A stretch of DNA of 64,000 nucleotides from Paenibacillus_AR sp051594765 (GTDB lineage: Bacteria > Bacillota > Bacilli > Paenibacillales > NBRC-103111): assembly GCF_051594765.1 (NCBI RefSeq), contig NZ_JBPPGJ010000020.1, positions 46,475 through 110,474 of the forward strand, written 5' to 3'. Shown here piece after piece: positions 35,014 through 43,193 of this stretch. The translations under genes and the position numbers were made by a program. Within the stretch, counting starts at the first letter, position 1. Each line of letters begins with the position of its first letter. The notes below the pieces were generated by a model, which was given only the letters and a program-made list of their open reading frames with translations, did not search any database and had not been told where the DNA came from.

Positions 35014-36166
35014 CGGCGAGACCCTCGAAGCCCGGTAAAATCATATGCACGATCAGCTCCGCCAGTCTCCCCTCCGCTTCAGCTCTCGCGATTACCTCCG
35101 GCGTAATCTCCCCGTTCTTCTTCACGATCAGATGGCCCCGGTGGTCCAGGAGCTCTTCCCCCGCCAGGTTCCCGACGATGTACTGACTCTTGATCAGCTC
35201 GATCTCCTCGGTAATCGCTGCGCCTCCGGTGCCTCCGATGCTTCCTATGCTTCCGGCTGACCCGGAGCCGCCCCGGGCTTCCTCCCTGCGGCGTTCCGGC
35301 AGCGGCGTCTGGAAGGGCACCACCTTGCTGCCCCGGCCCAAGGCTTCCCCAGGATGCTCGGCTGACGCTTCTCCCTCCCGCTTCGTGTTACCCAAGGATG
35401 CAACCTGCAGACGCTCCTCCGGTTCCTCCTGCCGGACCGTCAACACGGGCTCCGCTTCGGACTCCTCCTGCTCGGCCTGAGCCCAATATTCGTCGATATC
35501 GTCCCAGAATCCGCCCGCCGGTACCTCTCGAGCCGGCAGCACGCTGACAGCGGCTTCCGTCGCCGGCTCCCGGAAGGTACGGCCGGCTTCCGTCTTGCGC
35601 AGCACTTCCGGTCCTGCTCCGCCTGCTCCGGCCGGCTCCGGCCGTGGCTCCAGAGCCGCTGCCGACTCCGCCGCCGGTACGTCCCGCACCACCTGAACGG
35701 GTACCGATGCCGGAATGAATCCGTCCGCCGCCGGCGGCTGAAGCAGGGGCTCCTTCTCCTCCGGCGGTTGAAGAACCTCCGGCTCGTCACGGTCCATCTG
35801 GAGGACCACCTTCTCCATCTCGTCCAGCAGGACCTGGAGAAGCTGGCGGTATGTCCCCACTTCCTCCTCCGCCAAGCGCGCCCGCTCCTCCTGCACCGCC
35901 CTTCGGGTCTCGAATTCACCCCGGATGCGCTCCAGCTCGGCTTCCTTCTGCTGGTTCAACAGGATGATGGCATCCTTCGTTTTCTTCATGATCAGACTCT
36001 TATATTCCTGGACACCGGGCGAAGGGGCCGACCGAATGGAATCCTTGCGGGACAGCCATTCCGATTCAAGCCGGGCATTCTCCTTCTTCAATGTTTCGAT
36101 CTGCTGCCTAAGAACGAAAAACCGGTTCCACAAGCTTTTGACATCGTCTTCGCAGCCTGCTGCCAT
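35006..36166 (-). CDS. Coiled-coil scaffold-like protein with C-terminal module
   Basis: 386 residues, no signal or TM. A coiled coil covers about residues 8-125 with many Glu, Arg, Leu and Gln. A long disordered Pro/Glu/Ala linker, ending in a Gly/Ser run, leads to a compact C-terminal module (about 325-386: SQYIVGNLAGEELLDHRGHL, VIARAEAEGRLAELI). The same module ends the protein at 38440-39114. It is cytoplasmic and lies between pelF-like and pelG-like genes, so it may bring the synthase and transporter together. Ribosome binding site GGGAGGAGG. Confidence 0.65.
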   Translation of the reverse strand: MAAGCEDDVKSLWNRFFVLRQQIETLKKENARLESEWLSRKDSIRSAPSPGVQEYKSLIMKKTKDAIILLNQQKEAELERIRGEFETRRAVQEERARLAEEEVGTYRQLLQVLLDEMEKVVLQMDRDEPEVLQPPEEKEPLLQPPAADGFIPASVPVQVVRDVPAAESAAALEPRPEPAGAGGAGPEVLRKTEAGRTFREPATEAAVSVLPAREVPAGGFWDDIDEYWAQAEQEESEAEPVLTVRQEEPEERLQVASLGNTKREGEASAEHPGEALGRGSKVVPFQTPLPERRREEARGGSGSAGSIGSIGGTGGAAITEEIELIKSQYIVGNLAGEELLDHRGHLIVKKNGEITPEVIARAEAEGRLAELIVHMILPGFEGLADE

Positions 36167-36188
36167 TACAATTGCCTCCTCCCGGGTC

Positions 36189-36515
36189 CTATAGTTCCGA
36201 TAATCGGGATCGGGATTCCCGAACGGTCTCCAGCAGCTTCGACCGGAAACGGTCGCGGGTCTGTAGCCTTCGGGCGATCTCCCGCTCCCGCTCCTCCTCT
36301 TCCCGCTTCAGCTCCTCCATGACGCGGTATACCTGCTTCGTATTCTCCATATGGGACATCATGATGAGCGAAGTGATCTCCCCCTCCAGTAGGGAGGGCA
36401 GCATATCATGCTCCCGGTTGCCCGCCAGCCTCTCCTTCAGCTCCGCGTTTCGGGCCGCCAGGGCCTTCAGCTCCTCTTCCGCCTCGGAAATCAACTTATT
36501 GTATAGCGAATCCAT
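36189..36515 (-). CDS. Small coiled-coil protein, 108 aa
   Basis: Start ATG 36515 chosen because AGGAGG lies 9 nt upstream. Nearly the whole protein is charged helix: Glu/Leu/Lys heptads at about residues 8-35 and a very acidic-basic stretch EELKREEEEREREIARR. It has no Cys, TM or enzyme motif. It lies 22 nt before the larger coiled-coil gene and 37 nt after the pelF-like gene, so it is probably a structural partner of the same complex. Confidence 0.65.
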   Translation of the reverse strand: MDSLYNKLISEAEEELKALAARNAELKERLAGNREHDMLPSLLEGEITSLIMMSHMENTKQVYRVMEELKREEEEREREIARRLQTRDRFRSKLLETVRESRSRLSEL

Positions 36516-36552
36516 TGGGTTCATCCTCCTGCCATATGACTTGGCCCTAACC

Positions 36553-38298
36553 CTACGCCGTATGCTTCTTGCGGACTACGGCCAGCTTCATGAGCAGCTT
36601 CATCTTCTCAAGCTCCAGCCGGGCCCGGTCATGCTCGCCGAGATGGCTGTAGCATTCCGCAAGATCCCCGATTAGCACCGGGGAGGACACGGCGCCCGGG
36701 TTCAACCGGAGGGCGGTGCGGAATTCGCCCGCCGCCTCCTGGTAATATCCCCGGGACATCAGGATATAAGCCTGCTCGGCGTGCAGCTTCTGAAGCTGTT
36801 CGGTACTGACTCCCGATGCGGCGGAGCCTCCCCCGTTCCCCAGGAGAGCCAGTTGAATGTAGCTCTTCATGTGCTGTTCGAGAACCTTGTTCAAGGTCAG
36901 GAAGCGGAGCGCCCGCTCCCTCGCCTGCTTCCCCAGCCGCTCCCGCAAGAGGGGATTCTGGAGCAGCAGCACCAGCTTGTCGGCGAGTTCTCCGCTGCTG
37001 CCGGGCGTCACGATGTACCCGGTATCCCCCAGCGCCTCGCTGATCCCTCCGACGTCCGTCGCCACCACCGGCTTCTCGGTCATCATCCCCTCTACGACCG
37101 CGTAGGGGAACGCCTCCGTCATGCTGGAGAGGGCAATGACATCGCCGCTCTGGTAGGCGGCCGTCATGTCCGTGGTATGGCCGGCGAAGATCACGGTCTC
37201 GTTCAGATCCAGCTTATCCCGCAGCTCGAGACACTCGACATAATAATCCTGCACCGCCACACTTCCGTGAATGATGAACCGGACGTTCGGAACCTGCTGC
37301 TTTACCAGCCTTGCGGCCCGTATCAGCGTCAGAATGTCCTTGTTGGGGTCGATGCGGGCGACGGTCACCACGGTGGGCGGGTTCACGGCTCTCTCCCGCG
37401 CGCCCTGGAAGACCCTCTCGTCCACGCCGTTATAGATGACGTTGATCTTGCCCGGATCCACACCCAGCTTGGTCTCCCAGCGGGTGTTGTATTCGCAGAC
37501 CGGCGATACCTGATCGGCGTAGGTATAGTTCAAGCCCACCACGGAGGAGACCATCCGGATCAGGAACGTATTGAGGAACGGCGGGAGTCCCCGCTTGGAC
37601 AAGGACAGATACTGCTCCCGCAGATAGACGCCATGCTCCGTGAGCAGGAGCGGAGTCTTGTTGGCGATCTTGGCAAGAACCGACGGAATCCCGCAGAACG
37701 CCGCGGCGGAGGAGTGAGAGACGTGGGCTCTGGGGATGGGATTGTTCAGGATGTTGAAGAAGCGGTACGTCCAGCCAAGGCTCTGGATCAGGCTGTAGAT
37801 GTCCGGCTCGGGCAGCCGCAGACCGGGCTTCCGGCAGGCTTCCGCCATCATCTCCTTGTAGACGTCCCATGTTAGCTCTGATTTGAAGCTCTCCTTGTAC
37901 TCATACTCCTGAAAATAGTGATGGAGCTCGAACAGAAGAGCTCCCAATCTTAAGGGATTCTTCTCCAAGACGGTCAGCTCGGTGATCAGCTCCCGGAACA
38001 GAGGGATGAAGCGCTCCTTGATGACGGCGGAAGTGGTGCGCTTCTTCGCCAGATACACCTGGGAGAAGGGGGTGGTCAGATGCTCGCAGGCCTCCTCCGT
38101 TCCCCACAGGGGCATCTGGGTCAGACGCGCATGGGCCGGAAGCTCGAACTGTGGCGTAATGAAGGGATCGGCCACTACACTGAAGATGACATAGTCAATC
38201 GTCTTGAGCTTGCGGACCAGAATGTCGCACCAGGTACTGACTCCGCCTTGAAAGTAGGGATACGTGCCCTCGGTGGATAGCATGACGGTAAGCTTCAT
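36553..38298 (-). CDS. PelF-like glycosyltransferase with TPR tail
   Basis: 581 residues from ATG 38298 (AGGAG 9 nt upstream). The start KLTVMLSTEGTYPYFQGGVSTW and the middle AHVSHSSAAAFCGIPSVLAK, TPLLLTEHGVYLREQYL are the marks of PelF (DUF3492 plus GT4). The donor domain has TVARIDPNKDILTLIRAA and the E-x7-E motif in TEAFPYAVVE. PelF is the soluble synthase of Pel, which uses UDP-GalNAc/GlcNAc. After residue 490 there is an added tail with two TPR-like helices pairs (EQAYILMSRGYYQEAAGEF, LAECYSHLGEHDRARLEL), perhaps for contact with partners. First gene of the operon that runs to 26091; its promoter carries a GATAC operator. Confidence 0.88.
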   Translation of the reverse strand: MKLTVMLSTEGTYPYFQGGVSTWCDILVRKLKTIDYVIFSVVADPFITPQFELPAHARLTQMPLWGTEEACEHLTTPFSQVYLAKKRTTSAVIKERFIPLFRELITELTVLEKNPLRLGALLFELHHYFQEYEYKESFKSELTWDVYKEMMAEACRKPGLRLPEPDIYSLIQSLGWTYRFFNILNNPIPRAHVSHSSAAAFCGIPSVLAKIANKTPLLLTEHGVYLREQYLSLSKRGLPPFLNTFLIRMVSSVVGLNYTYADQVSPVCEYNTRWETKLGVDPGKINVIYNGVDERVFQGARERAVNPPTVVTVARIDPNKDILTLIRAARLVKQQVPNVRFIIHGSVAVQDYYVECLELRDKLDLNETVIFAGHTTDMTAAYQSGDVIALSSMTEAFPYAVVEGMMTEKPVVATDVGGISEALGDTGYIVTPGSSGELADKLVLLLQNPLLRERLGKQARERALRFLTLNKVLEQHMKSYIQLALLGNGGGSAASGVSTEQLQKLHAEQAYILMSRGYYQEAAGEFRTALRLNPGAVSSPVLIGDLAECYSHLGEHDRARLELEKMKLLMKLAVVRKKHTA

Positions 38299-38340
38299 AC
38301 GAGTCATCTCCTGTTTGTTCCGCAGAAGCCATCTCGTCCT

Positions 38341-38409
38341 GAAACAATTTGTGACGAAATGCCTACTTAATGTTACATTATGTATCTCACGAAAGCCCTA
38401 CTTTGTCAA
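38341..38409 (-). promoter_or_regulatory. PelF operon promoter with GATAC-type operators
   Basis: On the minus strand, a perfect -35 TTGACA (38409-38404). Seventeen bp later, GATAC-ATAAT-GTAAC (38386-38372) covers the -10 position. It is one base off the perfect palindrome. A weaker second copy (GAAAC-AATTT-GTGAC, 38341-38355) lies 31 bp away, three helical turns. The start codon is at 38298. Confidence 0.65.
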
Positions 38410-38439
38410 GGTGTTTGATGTAATCTTGAAGTTTTTGAC

Positions 38440-39114
38440 CTATTCTTTATCTAGAAGGTTTGCAATCAAGGCTCCCATCCGGTTGGCTGCCTCCGCTCTC
38501 TCCAACACTGCCCGTGTAACGGCTTCCCTTGCGGCTATGATCAAGGCCCCGTCCTCATCATAGACCGCCGTGCCGCATATTTTCCCCTCCAGGTATTGAA
38601 GCTTCAGACTACGGGTGGGGAGATCCTGCCCAGACGCAGACGTGTCCTCCTTTATCTCGGAGGGAGGGCTCTCCGGACCTTCATTTGTCGATGGCTCCGG
38701 TGTTATTATCGACATATTATCAAGGAGATCCAGGACTTTGGATAGATTCGAACGGAGCCTGTCCAAGTATTGGTCCCACTGCCGAATTTCCTCCGCCCTC
38801 TGCTGACGCTTCCTCCCATAGGCCTCCTGAAGCATCCGCAGATCTTCTTCATGCAGCCTTTGCAGTGTCATGACCGCCTCCTCCGCCCGCCTCACATTCC
38901 ACTCCCGTATGGCAGACCGGGGCTCCGCCCGATTCTCCTGCTCCTGAAGCTCCGCCAGCCGGGCGGACAGCCGGGCGTTCTGCTCCCGCTCCTCCGACAT
39001 CCGGTGCATCAGCCGGTCGTATTGGCTTCCGAAGTCTTGGAGCAGCGCTTCCCAGACCTCCCCATTCTCCGGTTCCGGCCAAGAACCATGCCGCTCATCC
39101 GCATGGTTGTCCAT
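38440..39114 (-). CDS. Coiled-coil protein with shared C-terminal module
   Basis: 224 residues from ATG 39114 (AAAGGAG 7 nt upstream), overlapping the previous gene by 20 nt. A coiled coil covers about residues 25-135. A short disordered linker and then a C-terminal module follow (about 172-224: EGKICGTAVYDEDGALIIAA, then VTRAVLERAEAANRMGALIANLL). This can be aligned with the end of the 386-residue protein at 35006. The module pattern (G, turn, DxxG, strand, then a helix with RAE and LI) recurs only in these two proteins here. It is cytoplasmic and probably part of the Pel-like assembly. Confidence 0.6.
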   Translation of the reverse strand: MDNHADERHGSWPEPENGEVWEALLQDFGSQYDRLMHRMSEEREQNARLSARLAELQEQENRAEPRSAIREWNVRRAEEAVMTLQRLHEEDLRMLQEAYGRKRQQRAEEIRQWDQYLDRLRSNLSKVLDLLDNMSIITPEPSTNEGPESPPSEIKEDTSASGQDLPTRSLKLQYLEGKICGTAVYDEDGALIIAAREAVTRAVLERAEAANRMGALIANLLDKE

Positions 39115-39529
39115 CGTGCTTCTCCTTTCGGCTGATCGGTTGGCTGTTCTCTTGTTCTTGAAGGAGCTGCCGAAATTGCTCGAGGATTTCCTTGGCCGCC
39201 CGCTTCATCCTGACCGCCTCCTGCTTCTTCCCCGCAATCCGCTCCGCATGCCGCCGTTCCTCCTCCTGCAGCTCGGCCACCTCCGAACCCACCTTCTCCA
39301 TCTGCCCGGACAGCGTCTTAAGGAGCAGCGCAGAGGCTTCCTCGCTTCCGTCCTCATAGTCGCGCTTGGCCTGGCGCTCCCGCTCCCGAAGCTCCAGCTC
39401 CCGGATCGCCTCCGTCAGCCCCCGGTTCAGTCCCGCAAGCGCCTGAATTTCCCCCTGCAGGCGGCCGAGCTCCTCCCGGGCCTGCGCCACTGCCGGCTCC
39501 ATCCATTCGCCATATCCTCTTGTTTCCAT
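39095..39529 (-). CDS. Coiled-coil protein, 144 aa
   Basis: Start ATG 39529 chosen for the GAGGTGGC about 7 nt upstream; a longer frame to 39622 has no such support. The chain is almost entirely alpha-helical heptads (LGRLQGEIQALAGLNRGL, ELELRERERQAKRDYE, QMEKVGSEVAELQEEERR) with a polar tail. No enzyme motif or TM. It is the first gene of a two-gene unit with 38440-39114 and is divergent from the ABAB-repeat protein. A GATAC-type palindrome lies between them. Confidence 0.6.
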   Translation of the reverse strand: METRGYGEWMEPAVAQAREELGRLQGEIQALAGLNRGLTEAIRELELRERERQAKRDYEDGSEEASALLLKTLSGQMEKVGSEVAELQEEERRHAERIAGKKQEAVRMKRAAKEILEQFRQLLQEQENSQPISRKEKHDGQPCG

Positions 39530-39657
39530 CGTGCCAGCCACCTCGAATCGACAAGTTATGGACTCGTTACAAGGTATGCCCCCTCCACAGCAATTAGACC
39601 CTTCCCCCGCACCGCTTCCCAACCATCCAGCAGCATCAAACGGACTAGCATTATCTC

Positions 39658-39672
39658 AATACGTTATGTATC
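39658..39672. promoter_or_regulatory. GATAC-type palindrome between divergent genes
   Basis: AATAC-GTTAT-GTATC, one base off the perfect form, followed three bases later by another GATAC half-site (39676-39680). It lies about 54 bp before the ABAB-repeat gene and 129 bp before the coiled-coil gene. Promoter boxes on either side are weak, so which gene it controls is open. Confidence 0.5.
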
Positions 39673-39725
39673 ATTGATACTAGAGTAGACTGCGTTTCCT
39701 AGGACAACGAAGGGGGATGAAGAAC

Positions 39726-41252
39726 ATGCTGCGGCGATGGAACCGAAGAATCACGATCCTGCTCAGCGCCATTATGGCCGGCGCCGGCCTCGCAGCAGCA
39801 GCTCCTGCGGCTTACGCCGCGGCAGATGCCAAGCTTCAATCCCCCGGCTCGGAGCATGCTGCCGAAGCCTATGACCGGAACGACATTACCTCGGCGAATC
39901 TCTTAACGTCCGACAGTAATCTGACCTACCGCTTGGATGACCTGGGTATCCCGCGTCCCGGCCCTCTGTATCTTCTGATTGGCACGGATACGGGCGGTAC
40001 CCACACGCTTCGCCTCGACTACCTGGATGAATCGCTTCATCCCGCCGGGAGCGCCATCCTGGAGCTTAACGGTCCGAAAGCCGCCTACTCCGCCATACTT
40101 CCGCGTGAAGCGGCCTATCTGAAGGTGAACGGCATCTCCGGCGCTCAGCTCTACCTCTTCGAGCTGTCCGGCCGGTCCCTGCTGTTCCTTGACGGCACCC
40201 ATTACGAGGAAGCGCTGGACAGACGGGACAGTACGTCCGCCAACATCTTGTCCGCCAACGGATTCGCGACCTACCGAGCTGCGGATATCGGCGCCCGTCC
40301 CGGCCAGCAGGTGAATTACCTGCTCGGAACCGCCACAGGGGAAGCCTACACCGTCCGGGTCGATTATCTGGACCGGGCGTTCACCCCCGTGTCCTCCAGT
40401 TGGCTCACCATATCCGGTGCCAAAAGCTTATCCCGCCAAGCTCTGCCGCCCGGAAGCGACTATATCCGTATCCACGGAATTCCAGGAAGCCCGCTTTTCC
40501 TGTATGAATTAGCCCCGGATGCCGTGCAGGCCGGAGACATGGGAATACCGGCTCCCGAATCCTCCGTTACCCATCTGATGGAGGCCTATGACCGCAACGA
40601 TACGACCTCGGCGAACATCCTGCAGGAGTCGGGCTACCTCGTCTATTCCTTGGCGGATATCGGCATCCGGGAACCCGGGCCGCTTCACTTCCTGATCGGT
40701 ACGGATACGGGCGGCAGCTATTCCCTTCGGGTGGATTACCTGGATTCCGGCTACCGTATTATCGGCTCCTCCCGATTGGAGCTGTCCGGACCGAAGAGGG
40801 CCTATTCCACGACTGCTCCGCAAGGCACCGCACACCTGAAGGTGAACGGCATCTCCGGCGGCCAGGTCTATCTGTTCGAGGTGTCCGGCCGGTCCCTGCT
40901 CATGCTGGACGGATCCCGCTATAACGAAGCGATGGATCAGCGGGACAGTACGTCCGCCAACATCCTGTCGGCCCATGGCTTCGCAACCTACCGGTTGTCG
41001 GATATCGGAGCCCGCGGCGGCCAGATGGTCCGCTTCCTGCTCGGAACCCTGTCCGGAGAGGAGACGCTTGTCCGGCTCGAATACTTGGACGGTGAATTCC
41101 GTCCCATCGCCGCCGGCTCGCTTCCCCTCTCCGGCGTCAAGGATGCCTACACCGTCCGGGTGCCGGAGGGAGCCGTGTATGTGCGGCTATACGGCATCGA
41201 TTCCGGCAATCCGTTATCCCTCTATGAGCTGACTCCCTGGAATGAAGAATAG
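39726..41252 (+). CDS. Secreted protein with four ABAB tandem repeats, unknown
   Basis: 508 residues from ATG 39726 (AAGGGGG 9 nt upstream). A signal peptide (about 1-33, ending AYAAA) precedes four repeats of about 110 residues. Repeats 1 and 3 open with EAYDRND-TSAN and contain LIGTDTGG; repeats 2 and 4 open with EA-D-RDSTSANIL and contain the FLLGT/YLLGT variant. All end in a strand pattern with LKVNGISG or similar and LYLFELSG. The pattern suggests beta-sandwich modules, perhaps binding a glycan. It is the only clearly exported protein of the Pel-like locus, so it may hold the polymer outside. No known family recognised. Confidence 0.75.
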   Translation: MLRRWNRRITILLSAIMAGAGLAAAAPAAYAAADAKLQSPGSEHAAEAYDRNDITSANLLTSDSNLTYRLDDLGIPRPGPLYLLIGTDTGGTHTLRLDYLDESLHPAGSAILELNGPKAAYSAILPREAAYLKVNGISGAQLYLFELSGRSLLFLDGTHYEEALDRRDSTSANILSANGFATYRAADIGARPGQQVNYLLGTATGEAYTVRVDYLDRAFTPVSSSWLTISGAKSLSRQALPPGSDYIRIHGIPGSPLFLYELAPDAVQAGDMGIPAPESSVTHLMEAYDRNDTTSANILQESGYLVYSLADIGIREPGPLHFLIGTDTGGSYSLRVDYLDSGYRIIGSSRLELSGPKRAYSTTAPQGTAHLKVNGISGGQVYLFEVSGRSLLMLDGSRYNEAMDQRDSTSANILSAHGFATYRLSDIGARGGQMVRFLLGTLSGEETLVRLEYLDGEFRPIAAGSLPLSGVKDAYTVRVPEGAVYVRLYGIDSGNPLSLYELTPWNEE

Positions 41253-41290
41253 ACCGGCCTCATCAGGAGGCCGGTCTATCATTTTTGGGA
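41251..41290 (+). terminator. Intrinsic terminator of the ABAB-repeat gene
   Basis: AGACCGGCCTC (41251-41261) pairs with GAGGCCGGTCT (41267-41277), followed by ATCATTTTT. It may also act on the convergent gene ending at 41301. Confidence 0.88.
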
Positions 41291-41300
41291 AAGCTGCTTA

Positions 41301-42080
41301 TTAGAGATAATTCGGAGAACAGCGGGCCATGAGCCAGTCATTCCTCCATACGTGCTGCATGGCATGCCGCATGGATTCGGCCGTGCCCGGCCGGTCCTCA
41401 TACAGGAGAAGGGTCCGGAATTTCCTGCAGCCCGAGAGACGACGCAGACGGCTTGCCACCTTCTCCGCCCATTCCAGATGTGGGCCGGTAAACAGCGGGT
41501 TCTCCCAGGTGACGGCATCGATCCAATCCGCGGTATGGAAGATCAGCTCCGACACTCCGTTGTTCTGAATGAGCAGATGATCGCGGAACAAGCCCCTGGC
41601 CGTCTTGATAAGTCCTACCGCAGCCAGTGCCTGGCTCTTCCTGACCTCCTCCGGCAGAGAGGGCCACTCCACATTTCCTACCGTATCGATGAACACTCCG
41701 TCGTAGCCTTCCACCGTCAGCAGCTGGCGGATGCGTTCCAGCAGCAGTCCGGCCCATCGGCGGGAGCGCAGATCCACCAATCTCGTATGGAATGCTTCAT
41801 TCCGGACGGGAGCCCCATTCACTTGAAGCCAATCCTCTTCCCGAAGCCCGTACCGGTTCTGCTCCTCCGGACGAAGCTCCATGAAGCTTACATAGGCGAT
41901 GACCAAGGTACCGGAAGCCTTCAGGCGGGAGAGGCCTTCCCGGGTATGTCCGGCCGGCTCGAGAATCACCATATCGTACGCCCTTAACCGCTCGTAATCC
42001 CCTATACCGTAATAGACGGTGAACGTTCTCACTTGATCCAAGCATTCTCTGCGCGTGCGGGATTTCAGATTCCGGATCAT
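41301..42080 (-). CDS. GH114-like hydrolase (endo alpha-1,4 polygalactosaminidase family)
   Basis: 259 residues. A TIM-barrel pattern typical of GH114/TM1410 proteins: YDMVILEPAGHTREGLSRL, GTLVIAYVSFMELRPEE, VDLRSRRWAGLLLERI, and the conserved YDGVFIDTVGNVEW with the likely catalytic Asp. The hydrolase domain of PelA, which cuts the GalNAc-rich Pel polymer, belongs to the same fold group, so this enzyme probably trims the polymer made by the PelF-like synthase. Odd point: no signal peptide is visible, so it may act inside or need another exit. Its start overlaps the epimerase stop (TGATG). Confidence 0.75.
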   Translation of the reverse strand: MIRNLKSRTRRECLDQVRTFTVYYGIGDYERLRAYDMVILEPAGHTREGLSRLKASGTLVIAYVSFMELRPEEQNRYGLREEDWLQVNGAPVRNEAFHTRLVDLRSRRWAGLLLERIRQLLTVEGYDGVFIDTVGNVEWPSLPEEVRKSQALAAVGLIKTARGLFRDHLLIQNNGVSELIFHTADWIDAVTWENPLFTGPHLEWAEKVASRLRRLSGCRKFRTLLLYEDRPGTAESMRHAMQHVWRNDWLMARCSPNYL

Positions 42081-43006
42081 CAGGCCAGCTTCCTTTGTCT
42101 AGAGTAGTAGTCCAACGTTTCCATTAATCCGGCGTCGAGATCATAACGGGGAGCCCAATGCAGGTGGTCCAGGGCCGCCTGATTATCCAGCCGGCTGTGC
42201 AGGATGTCACCCGGACGGGCAGGCCCATATACCGGAACATATGGCTGGCCCATCAGCTCGCACATGCGGCGCAGCAGCTCGTTGACCGTGGTGGGGCGGC
42301 TGCTTCCGATGTTGAAGATTCCGGCGGAGCCCCGCTGCAGGGCCGCCAGATTCGCCGCGGCAATATCTTTGACATAGATGAAATCCCGGGTCTGCTCTCC
42401 CGTACCGAAGATGACCGGATGTTTACCGGTTAAGAGCTGCTGCAGGAAGACGGACACGACTCCCCCTTCCCCCTTCGGGTCCTGCCGGGTTCCGTACACG
42501 TTGGCATAACGGAGGATGGTATAATCCAGACCGTATAGCGTGGAGAACAATTCGATGTACCGCTCCGGCGTCAGCTTGGAGAGACCGTAGCAGGAGATGG
42601 GCCTGAGCGGATGGGTTTCCTTAATGATGCTCGTTTCCGGTACGCCATAGACGGCTGCCGAGGAGGCATACAGAAGCTTCCTCACCCCGAATGCCGCGCA
42701 CTGCTCCAACAGCCGGATCGTCCCCACGATATTGACCGCTGCATCCCGCTCAGGATTCCGGATCGAGGCCTGAACATCAATCTGCGCGGCATGGTGGATG
42801 ACCACCTCGGGCCGGACCTCCGTGAAGAGGGAGGCAAGATCCGCAACCGTAAGATCCCCTTCAAAAAATCGGGCACTGCCATTCAGATTCGCCCGGCTTC
42901 CCGTGCTCAGATCGTCCATGACGGAAACCGCATGCCCAGCCTCTATTAGAGAATCCACGATATGAGATGCAATAAAGCCTGCACCGCCTGTAACGAGTAT
43001 GTTCAA
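42080..43006 (-). CDS. NAD-dependent sugar-nucleotide 4-epimerase (GalE/WbpP/PelX-like)
   Basis: 308 residues from TTG 43006 with GGAGG 7 nt upstream. Short-chain dehydrogenase fold: ILVTGGAGFIASHIVDSLIE, HHAAQIDVQASIRNPERDAA, LLYASSAAVYG with catalytic Ser, and YGLSKLTPE with YxxxK. The best fit is a UDP-glucose or UDP-GlcNAc 4-epimerase. Pel synthesis needs UDP-GalNAc, and a pel-linked epimerase (PelX) is known in Pseudomonas protegens, so a UDP-GlcNAc 4-epimerase is my inference. It forms an operon with the GH114-like gene and has a strong promoter with an operator in the spacer. Confidence 0.85.
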   Translation of the reverse strand: MNILVTGGAGFIASHIVDSLIEAGHAVSVMDDLSTGSRANLNGSARFFEGDLTVADLASLFTEVRPEVVIHHAAQIDVQASIRNPERDAAVNIVGTIRLLEQCAAFGVRKLLYASSAAVYGVPETSIIKETHPLRPISCYGLSKLTPERYIELFSTLYGLDYTILRYANVYGTRQDPKGEGGVVSVFLQQLLTGKHPVIFGTGEQTRDFIYVKDIAAANLAALQRGSAGIFNIGSSRPTTVNELLRRMCELMGQPYVPVYGPARPGDILHSRLDNQAALDHLHWAPRYDLDAGLMETLDYYSRQRKLA

Positions 43007-43073
43007 GTGCTTTCCTCCTGCCTGCCGGAGATTCGGTCCAAGACTAAAGTCCCTGACGCCATTTCTTTCCTGT

Positions 43074-43102
43074 ATTATATGTTACAATTTGTATCTGTAC
43101 AA
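43074..43102 (-). promoter_or_regulatory. Epimerase operon promoter with GATAC-type operator in the spacer
   Basis: On the minus strand, -35 TTGTAC (43102-43097), a 17-bp spacer, and a perfect -10 TATAAT (43079-43074). GATAC-AAATT-GTAAC (43095-43081 on the minus strand, one base off) fills 15 of the 17 spacer bases, the same geometry as at the exopolysaccharide promoter. A half-site GATACAATTTG starts at 43122. Confidence 0.8.
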
Positions 43103-43136
43103 TATGCATTAGGTAATTACCGATACAATTTGTCAT

Positions 43137-43164
43137 TTGCTATTCTATCTTATGCGGGTATACT
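43137..43164 (+). promoter_or_regulatory. Promoter of the lactonase gene
   Basis: -35 TTGCTA (43137-43142), 16-bp spacer, -10 TATACT (43159-43164), 30 bp before the start codon. The GATAC half-site at 43122-43132 touches the upstream edge. Confidence 0.55.
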
Positions 43165-43193
43165 GTTAATCATGGAAAAGAAAGGGGATGGCT

